A stretch of DNA of 64,000 nt from Cafeteria roenbergensis (taxonomy: Eukaryota > Sar > Bigyra > Bicosoecida > Cafeteriaceae), in NCBI GenBank assembly GCA_008330645.1, contig VLTN01000003.1, positions 1,103,113 through 1,167,112 of the forward strand, in the 5' to 3' direction. The notes beneath the pieces were generated by a model. That model searched no databases. It worked only from the letters and a program-made list of their open reading frames with translations, and had not been told where the DNA came from. The position numbers were made by a program, and so were the translations under genes. Below, piece after piece: positions 56,716 through 64,000 of the stretch; position 1 is the stretch's first letter, and every line of letters starts with the position of its first letter.

Positions 56716-56919
56716 GGGGGGGCCGAATGAATGACCATCGTTGGGGGGGGTCGAAAACTCGCGTCACCATGCCACACACTCGAGTCACAGACTCATCAAG
56801 AACCAATCCTGCAAATCCATCACCGATGAATCACAAACCCCGCCAAACCCGCAATCCCAAGTCCCAAGCCCAAATCCCTGCCATCACACTGCCACGAGCC
56901 GCCACTCAGCCGCCCCTGC

Positions 56920-57289
56920 TCACCGCATGCGCTCCACTTGCTGTCGCAGGTACTGCGTCTGCCCGATCAGCTGGGTCGCCAGTCCCTTGGCGATGACCTC
57001 GTTCAGCCTCGACAGCCAGCGGAAGGCCCAGCGCGCACGCTCCCTCGGCCGGTCACCGAAGGCCGTGTCCGCCACCTTCTTGAGGAAGGCGAAGGCCGCC
57101 GGTCCCATGCGTCCCGTGGTCGTGACGACGAAGGGCACAATGGAGCTCAAGTTGTCCTTTGTAGCTGAGCTCTTCTTGTACTCCCTCATCTTGTCATTCT
57201 CACGGCGCTCGAGAAAGGCGTCCATGTTCTGCAGGCCCTGCGTCACGTAGGACTTGCTCACCGCCGAGGTGATCTGCACGTCGACGAGA
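56920..57289 (-). pseudogene. Copy A: C-terminal fragment of retroelement polyprotein
   Basis: It starts abruptly at VDVQITSAVSKSYV and runs in frame to the same VERMR-stop as the other copies. It lacks the Cys/His cluster and the RPD motif. The frame happens to be open through the junction into copy B's tail. Confidence 0.75.
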
Positions 57290-59814
57290 TGAAATGAACA
57301 TCGTTGGGGGGGGTCGAAAACTCGCGTCACCATACCACACACTCGAGTCACAGACTCATCAATCACCAATCCAGCAACTCCATCACCGATGAATCACAAA
57401 CCGCGCCAAACCCGCAATCCCAAGTCTCAAGTCCCAGATCACTCCCATCACACTGCCTCGAGTCGCCACTCAGCCGCCCCTGCTCACCACAAACGCTCCA
57501 CCTGCTGTCGCAGGTACTGCGTCTGCCCGATCAGCTGGGTCGCCAGTCCCTTGGCGATGACCTCGTTCAGCCTCGACAGCCAGCGAAAGGCCCAGCGCGC
57601 ACGCTCCCTCGGCCGGTCACCGAAGGCCGTGTCCGCCACCTTCTTGAGGAAGGCGAAGGCCGCCGGTCCCATGCGTCCCGTGGTCGTGATGACGAAGGGC
57701 ACAATGGAGCTCAAGTTGTCCTTTGTAGCTGAGCTCTTCTTGTACTCCCCTCATCTTGTCATTCTCACGGCGCTCGAGAAAGGCGTCCATGTTCTGCAGG
57801 CCCTGCGTCACGTAGGACTTGCTCACCGCCGAGGTGATCTGCACGTCGACAAGACAGGTGGTCTCGAAGTCGACGTGCACCCGCAGGTCCGGTCGCTTGC
57901 GCGCGGCCTCGCTGGACCCCGGCTGGGACCCGAAGCGCGTCTGCCCGTCCTGCCAGCTGGAGGGCTCCACCACCGACTGTAGTCCCGCCGAGCGCACCGC
58001 CGCGTGCAGGACGTCGCGGACGTCGTTGTGCGCCCGGATGATGGAGCCCTTGCCGCAGCGGCAGCGCGCTAGGTGATGCGCCACGCCGGAGACCCCGCCG
58101 ATGTGGACGGTGCCTCTCGCGGTGGTGTCCCGCTGCACGCACGCGCAGTTGATCGACACGCCGTCTGGCACCACGTGGTCGGCCTCGGAGGCTCCGATGC
58201 GGTAGCGGGTGACCACCGCGAACTCCTCGTCTGTGAGCCCGCGGGGTCCCATCATCGTGTTGCGGAGCCAGTAGTGCGTTCCCGGCACGCACGCCTCTCG
58301 GAACGCGACCAGGTCGCTCATGACGCGCAGCATGGCCGGGTCGTCGATGTTGGCGACACGCTTCTCCGGCGTGCCCTTGGCCAGCGCCTCGGCCCTGCAG
58401 CGTGCTGTGCAGGCCCTGCGCGCCTTGGCCAGACGGCGCAGGAAGACACACTCGTGCTTGATGCGCAGCATGTCGTCGTGATGCAGCACCATCTTGCGCT
58501 GCCAGGGCGCCTCGGTCTGCTCGTTCGCCCGCGCTGTCACCCCGTCGCCGTACAGGCACTTGCGGAGCTTGGCCTTCAGCTCGCCCGGCAGCTTACCCAG
58601 GGTGTCGGGCAAGAAGCCCTCGAACCCTGTCGCTGCGGCCAGGCAGCGGGCTCCCTTGCATGCCCTGATGAACTCCTCCACCAGGTTTGCCGCTGCCTCC
58701 ATGTCATCCGACGACTCGTCGTCAGATCCGAGCTCCATCATCGCCTCCAGCGCCAGCTCCTCGATCTCGGCGCGCAGCTCTTCCAGGCCCTCGACAGCCC
58801 CCGCGATGTCCGACCTCCACACATGCGCCAGCTGGTAGCGCTTCTTCACCCTGGCGGCATGAAGGTCGGCCTCCTTGCCCACGACGCAGTCCTTGTCCGG
58901 CCTGAAGTACCGTGCCTCGGTGCAGGCGTCCTTGTACTCCTTGCTGTCCCGCTCGTAGTCCCGGTAAGCTCCCTTGGCGACCTCCTCGCATCGCAGCAGG
59001 ATGTCGCCCACCTCCTTTGGTCGCATCGCTGCGGTCTGAGCGCCTCAGCGCCCGCATCACGAGTTTCTTGAGCGAGATGCCCTTCCAGTTGGGGTCGTTG
59101 CCGTCCGCGTCCGCGTCGGGTCCGTCCCTGGCCAACCCGATCGCCGGCGTTCGCCTGACCGAGTAGACCTGTGCCGCATCCGCCCTTGGCTGCGCGACCG
59201 CCGGTGTCTCGTGGCCGGTTGGAGCGCCAGCCGCACTAGCTGCCGCTGCGCCGCCGCCGCCCGTCGTCATCTCGGTCGCCGCTCCCGCCGCGCTGGCGGC
59301 AGCCGCACCTCCGCCGCCCGTCTGGCCTCCGCTTGTCGGTGTTGGCTGATGCTCCGGTTCAGCCGCTCCCCCCGTACCGCTGACGAGCCAGCCGTCCAGC
59401 GTACCTGCAAGCTGCTGCCCGTGCGCCGGCCCCTCCTCGCAGTCCTCCTTGGACTCGCTCTCTCCGACCGCCGGGTGGTCCACCCACGGCGTGCCGCTCG
59501 CTGCAGCAGCCGCCGCACCCGACTCATCCTCCGCTTCCGCCTCGCCGGCGTTGGCTGGTCCCGCTCCGGCACCACTCCCCGACGCCGCTTCGCCTCCGCC
59601 TCCACCAGTGCCGACTCCGCCGAGGGTCTCCTCCGGAGGCGGCGCCATCTCGAACCGCCCTTTCCGCATGTCACGCACGGCCTCGATGAAGCCCGCTGCC
59701 GCTTCGAAGCGGAACTGTGCCACGCCAGGCAGGCCCATGCCGCCGGCTTTGCAGCCCTTGCTCAGCATCTTTGCCAGCCTCATCTGAGCGTAGCCTCCCT
59801 TCTTCAAGGCCGGG
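57290..59814 (-). mobile_element. Retroelement copy B (2.5-kb unit)
   Basis: On the minus strand the unit starts at the truncation point (CCCGGCCTTGAAGAAGGGAG) and ends with the 3' UTR and G/C-run tail that abuts copy A. Length is 2,525 bp. It is almost identical to copy C, differing by scattered substitutions and a few single-base indels. Confidence 0.8.
57484..59814 (-). pseudogene. Copy B: end of pol-like polyprotein with RLE-type nuclease, frameshifted
   Basis: From the 5' cut, the frame begins ALKKGGYAQMRLAKMLSKG, then GGMGLPGVAQFRFEAAAGFI, the kind of segment that follows the reverse transcriptase in LINE-like pol proteins. A Gly/Ala-rich linker and a long helical region follow. Then come a Cys/His cluster (CACV...H...HHLARCRCGKG) and RPDLRVHVDFETTCLVDVQI, typical of the restriction-like endonuclease of early-branching non-LTR elements and their relatives. 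Single-base insertions near 59019 and 57749 shift the frame. No YxDD reverse-transcriptase motif is present. Confidence 0.65.
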
Positions 59815-62337
59815 TGAATGAACATCGTTGGGGGGGGTCGAAAACTCGCGTAACCATGCCACACACTCGATTCACAGACTCACCAATCACCAATCCAGCA
59901 ACTCCATCACCGATGAGTCACAAACCGCGCCAAACCCACAATCCCAAGTCTCAAGTCCCAGATCACTCCCATCACACTGCCACGAGTCGCCACTCAGCCG
60001 CCCCTGCTCACCGCATACGCTCCACCTGCTGTCGCAGGTACTGCGTCTGCCCGATCAGCTGGGTCGCCAGTCCCTTGGCGATGACCTCGTTCAGCCTCGA
60101 CAGCCAGCGAAAGGCCCAGCGCGCACGCTCCCTCGGCCGGTCACCAAAGGCCGTGTCCGCCACCTTCTTGAGGAAGGCGAAGGCCGCCGGTCCCATGCGT
60201 CCCGTGGTCGTGATGACGAAGGGCACAATGGAGCTCAAGTTGTCCTTTGTAGCTGAGCTCTTCTTGTACTCCCTCATCTTGTCATTCTCACGGCGCTCGA
60301 GAAAGGCGTCCATGTTCTGCAGGCCCTGCGTCACGTAGGACTTGCTCACCGCCGAGGTGATCTGCACGTCGACGAGACAGGTGGTCTCGAAGTCGACGTG
60401 CACCCGCAGGTCCGGTCGCTTGCGCGCGGCCTCGCTGGACCCCGGCTGGGACCCGAAGCGCGCCTGCCCGTCCTGCCAGCTGGAGGGCTCCACCACCGAC
60501 TGCAGCCCCGCCGAGCGCACCGCTGCGTGCAAGACGTCGCGGACGTCGTTGTGCGCCCGGATGGTGGAGCCCTTGCCGCAGCGGCAACGCGCCAGGTGGT
60601 GTGCCACGCCGGAGACCCCGCCGATGTGGACAGTGCCTCTCGCCGTGGTGTCCCCCTGCACGCACGCGCAGTTGATCGACACGCCGTCCGGCACCACGTG
60701 GTCGGCCTCGGAGGCTCCGATGCGGTAGCGTTCCACCACCGCGAACTCCTCGTCTGTGAGCCCGCGGGGCCCCATCATCGTGTTGCGGAGCCAGTAGTGC
60801 GTTCCCGGCACGCACGCCTCCCGGAACGCGACCAGGTCGCTCATGACGCGTAGCATGGCCGGGTCGTCGATGTTGGCGACACGCTTCTCCGTCGTGCCCT
60901 TGGCCAGCGCCTCGGCCCTGCAGCGTGCTGTGCAGGCCCTGCGCGCCTTGGCCAGCCGGCGCAGGAAGACACACTCGTGCTTGATGCGCAGCATGTCATC
61001 GTGGTGCAGCACCATCTTGCGCTGCCAGGGCGCCTCGGTCTGCTCGTTCGCCCGCGCTGTCACCCCGTCGCCGTACAGGCACTTGCGGAGCTTGGCCTTC
61101 AGCTCGCCCGGCAGCTTACCCAGGGTGTCGGGCAAGAAGCCCTCGAACCCTGTCGCTGCGGCCAGGCAGCGGGCTCCCTTGCAGGCCCTGATGAACTCCT
61201 CCACCAGGTTTGCCGCTGCCTCCATGTCATCCGACGACTCGTCGTCAGATCTGAGCTCCATCATCGCCTCCAGCGCCAGCTCCTCGATCTCGGCGCGCAG
61301 CTCTTCCAGGCCCTCGACAGCCCCCGCGATGTCCGACCTCCACACGTGCGCCAGCTGGTAGCGCTTCTTCACCCTGGCGGCATGAAGGTCGGCCTCCTTG
61401 CCCACGACGCAGTCCTTGTCCGGCCTGAAGTACCGTGCCTCGGTGCAGGCGTCCTTGTACTCCTTGCTGTCCCGCTCGTAGTCCCGGTAAGCTCCCTTGG
61501 CGACCTCCTCGCATCGCAGCAGGATGTCGCCCACCTCCTTGGTCGCATCGCTGCGGTCTGAGCGCCTCAGCGCCCGCATCACGAGTTTCTTGAGCGAGAT
61601 GCCCTTCCAGTTGGGTCGTTGCCGTCCGCGTCCGCGTCGGGTCCGTCCCTGGCCAACCCGATCGCCGGCGTTCGCCTGACCGAGTAGACCTGTGCCGCAT
61701 CCGCTCTCGGCTGTGCGGCATCAGATGTCTCTCGTGGCCGGTTGGAGCGCCAGCCGCACTAGCTGCCGCTGCGCCGCCGCCGCCCGTCGTCATCTCGGTC
61801 GCCGCTCCCGCCGCGCTGGCGGCAGCCGCACCTCCACCGCCCGTCTGGCCTCCGCTTGTCGGTGTTGGCTGATGCTCCGGTTCAGCCGCTCCCCCCGTAC
61901 CGCTGACGAGCCAGCCGTCCAGCGTACCTGCAAGCTGCTGTCCGTGCGCCGGCCCCTCCTCGCAGTCCTCCTTGGACTCGCTCTCTCCGACCGCCGGGTG
62001 GTCCACCCACGGCGTGCCGCTCGCTGCAGCAGCCGCCGCACCCGACTCATCCTCCGCTTCCGCCTCGCCGGCGTTGGCTGGTCCCGCTCCGGCACCACTC
62101 CCCGACGCCGCTTCGCCTCCGCCTCCACCAGTGCCGACTCCGCCGAGGGTCTCCTCCGGAGGCGGCGCCATCTCGAACCGCCCTTTCCGCATGTCACGCA
62201 CGGCCTCGATGAAGCCCGCTGCCGCTTCGAAGCGGAACTGTGCCACGCCAGGCAGGCCCATGCCGCCGGCTTTGCAGCCCTTGCTCAGCATCTTTGCCAG
62301 CCTCATCTGAGCGTAGCCTCCCTTCTTCAAGGCCGGG
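59815..62337 (-). mobile_element. Retroelement copy C (2.5-kb unit)
   Basis: A 2,523-bp unit with the same 5' truncation and the same 3' tail as copy B; the junctions at 59815 and 62338 are identical in sequence. This is a true head-to-tail repeat. Confidence 0.82.
60008..62337 (-). pseudogene. Copy C: pol-like polyprotein 3' part, longest intact nuclease frame
   Basis: From 61582 to 60008 the frame is open for 524 codons and contains the helical region, the Cys/His cluster, the RPD...VDVQI nuclease core, the REN-x-K/Y...PFVITTTGRMGPAA segment and the C-terminus. A missing G near 61613 separates it from the upstream part (LINE-like GGMGL segment and Gly/Ala-rich linker), which is open in another frame to the 5' cut. 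Family knowledge: RLE-type endonucleases nick the target DNA for target-primed reverse transcription. Without the reverse transcriptase this copy cannot move by itself. Confidence 0.65.
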
Positions 62338-64000
62338 TGAATGAACATCGTTGGGGGGGGTCGAAAACTCGCGTAACCATGCCACACACTCGATTCACAG
62401 ACTCACCAATCACCAATCCAGCAACTCCATCACCGATGAGTCACAAACCGCGCCAAACCCACAATCCCAAGTCTCAAGTCCCAGATCACTCCCATCACAC
62501 TGCCACGAGTCGCCACTCAGCCGCCCCTGCTCACCGCATACGCTCCACCTGCTGTCGCAGGTACTGCGTCTGCCCGATCAGCTGGGTCGCCAGTCCCTTG
62601 GCGATGACCTCGTTCAGCCTCGACAGCCAGCGAAAGGCCCAGCGCGCACGCTCCCTCGGCCGGTCACCAAAGGCCGTGTCCGCCACCTTCTTGAGGAAGG
62701 CGAAGGCCGCCGCCGGTCCCATGCGTCCCGTGGTCGTGATGACGAAGGGCACAATGGAGCTCAAGTTGTCCTTTGTAGCTGAGCTCTTCTTGTACTCCCT
62801 CATCTTGTCATTCTCACGGCGCTCGAGAAAGGCGTCCATGCTCTGCAGGCCCTGCGTCACGTAGGACTTGCTCACCGCCGAGGTGATCTGCACGCCGACG
62901 AGACAGGGTGGTCTCGAAGTCGACGTGCACCCGCAGGTCCGGTCGCTTGCGCGCGGCCTCGCTGGACCCCGGCTGGGACCCGAAGCGCGTCCTGCCCGTC
63001 CTGCCAGCTGGAGGGCTCCACCACCGACTGCAGCCCCGCCGAGCGCACCGCGCTGCGTGCAGGACGTCGCGGACGTCGTTGTGCGCCCGGATGGTGGAGC
63101 CCTTGCCGCAGCGGCAACGCGCCAGGTGGTGTGCCACGCCGGAGACCCCGCCGATGTGGACAGTGCCTCTCGCGGTGGTGTCCCCCTGCACGCACGCGCA
63201 GTTGATCGACACGCCGTCCGGCACCACGTGGTCGGCCTCGGAGGCTCCGATGCGGTAGCGTTCCACCACCGCGAACTCCTCGTCTGTGAGCCCGCGGGGC
63301 CCCATCATCGTGTTGCGGAGCCAGTAGTGCGTTCCCGGCACGCATGCCTCCCGGAACGCGACCAGGTCGCTCATGACGCGCAGCATGGCCGGGTCGTCGA
63401 TGTTGGCGACACGCTTCTCCGGCGTGCCCTTTGCCAGCGCCTCGGCCCCTGCAGCGTGCTGTGCAGGCCCTGCGCGCCTTGGCCAGACGGCGCAGGAAGA
63501 CACACTCGTGCTTGATGCGCAGCATGTCGTCGTGGTGCAGCACCATCTTGCGCTGCCAGGGCGCCTCGGTCTGCTCGTTCGCCCGCGCTGTCACCCCGTC
63601 GCCGTACAGGCACTTGCGGAGCTTGGCCTTCAGCTCGCCCGGCAGCTTACCCAGGGTGTCGGGCAAGAAGCCCTCGAACCCTGTCGCTGCGGCCAGGCAG
63701 CGGGCTCCCTTGCAGGCCCTGATGAACTCCTCCACCAGGTTTGCCGCTGCCTCCATGTCATCCGACGACTCGTCGTCAGATCTGAGCTCCATCATCGCCT
63801 CTAGCGCCAGCTCCTCGATCTCGGCGCGCAGCTCTTCCAGGCCCTCGACAGCCCCCGCGATGTCAGACCTCCACACATGCGCCAACTGGTAGCGCTTCGT
63901 CACCCTGGCGTCATGAAGGTCGGCCTCCTTGCCCACGACGCAGTCCTTGTCCGGCCTGAAGTACCGTGCCTCGGTGCAGGCGTCCTTGTACTCCTTGCTG
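62338..64000 (-). mobile_element. Retroelement copy D (continues beyond window)
   Basis: The 3' 1,663 bp of the element, in line with the other copies and running off the right edge. Whether it has the same 5' cut as B and C or reaches the reverse-transcriptase region is not seen. Confidence 0.8.
62531..64000 (-). pseudogene. Copy D: pol-like polyprotein 3' part, multiple frameshifts
   Basis: Relative to copy C it has a 3-nt insertion near 62708, single-base insertions near 62905, 62988 and 63449, and a 2-nt insertion near 63048. The nuclease frame is therefore broken several times. These are mostly in or beside homopolymers, so assembly error is an alternative to real decay. Confidence 0.65.

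Larger units (their letters stand above)
56697..57289 (-). mobile_element. Retroelement copy A (short, 5'-truncated)
   Basis: On the minus strand this is the 3' end of the element: the last about 123 codons of the pol-like frame, a 3' UTR of about 170 nt, and a tail. The tail holds two imperfect units ending in CCCCCCC(C)AACGATG. Its 5' end is cut inside the nuclease domain and abuts the tail of copy B. The outermost tail forms the inverted repeat AACGATG-ATGAA-CATCGTT at 56697-56715. Variable 5' truncation with a fixed 3' end is the usual outcome of target-primed reverse transcription. Confidence 0.7.

Noticed and set aside
57290-64000. CRISPR or satellite interpretation of the repeat array
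   Set aside because: Units are 2.5 kb, protein-coding and clearly related to retroelement pol; there are no short direct repeats with spacers.
57290-64000. LTR or Maverick/virophage-type element
   Set aside because: No long terminal repeats, terminal inverted repeats of useful length, integrase, protease, capsid or DNA polymerase motifs were seen. The Cys/His plus RPD...D layout points to non-LTR-type elements.

Overview
The window is nuclear DNA of a very GC-rich (about 70% by eye), intron-containing, gene-dense unicellular eukaryote. Most genes have 0-4 short introns (about 35-300 nt) with a stereotyped donor GTGAGN and acceptor CGCAG, and intergenic gaps are often only 100-300 bp. A retrograde intraflagellar-transport gene (dynein-2 light intermediate chain) shows that the cell is flagellated. 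Nothing plastid-related was seen. This fits a heterotrophic flagellate with a compact GC-rich genome, such as a bicosoecid stramenopile of the Cafeteria type; that placement is inference from style, not proof.

Layout. 1-4.3 kb: an ovothiol-type methyltransferase (runs off the left edge), splicing factor PRP18 and a secreted propeller-like protein. 4.9-11.4 kb: three lipid genes (acyl-CoA synthetase, very-long-chain 3-ketoacyl-CoA reductase, GPAT3/4-type acyltransferase) and a small conserved unknown. 11.6-17.5 kb: a 1,447-aa acidic unknown and a small COX14-like membrane protein. 17.8-23.6 kb: DYNC2LI1, COQ8 and an ARF GTPase. 24.5-29.8 kb: a GNAT acetyltransferase with a long tail, the autophagy E2 ATG3 and the mRNA-capping guanylyltransferase. 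29.8-31.3 kb: a repeat-bearing gap with a decayed cysteine-rich reading frame. 31.3-36.7 kb: an unknown four-exon gene, a zinc-knuckle protein, ADF/cofilin and a GRAM-VASt sterol-transfer-type membrane protein. 37.1-46.4 kb: COQ1, NDUFS5, MCM3, F-actin capping protein alpha and EMG1/NEP1. 46.6-56.7 kb: an MBOAT (GUP1-like) protein, a 1,549-aa SPRY protein, a tentative micro-membrane-protein and an ankyrin-repeat gene whose internal repeats were recently duplicated.

56.7-64 kb: a head-to-tail array of four copies of the 3' part of a non-LTR-type retroelement, all on the minus strand. Each copy carries the end of a pol-like polyprotein with a Cys/His cluster and an RPD...D-type (restriction-like) nuclease domain but no reverse transcriptase. 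Two copies share exactly the same 5' truncation, and each copy's G/C-run tail abuts the truncated 5' end of the next. This array is the most unusual part of the window.

Housekeeping genes often occur as head-to-head pairs with short shared upstream regions: methyltransferase/PRP18, KCR/unknown, COX14-like/DYNC2LI1, COQ8/ARF, ATG3/capping enzyme, COQ1/NDUFS5, MCM3/CAPZA and EMG1/MBOAT. COQ1 and COQ8 are ubiquinone genes and NDUFS5 is a complex I subunit. Exon boundaries below were set by hand from splice consensus plus reading-frame phase.
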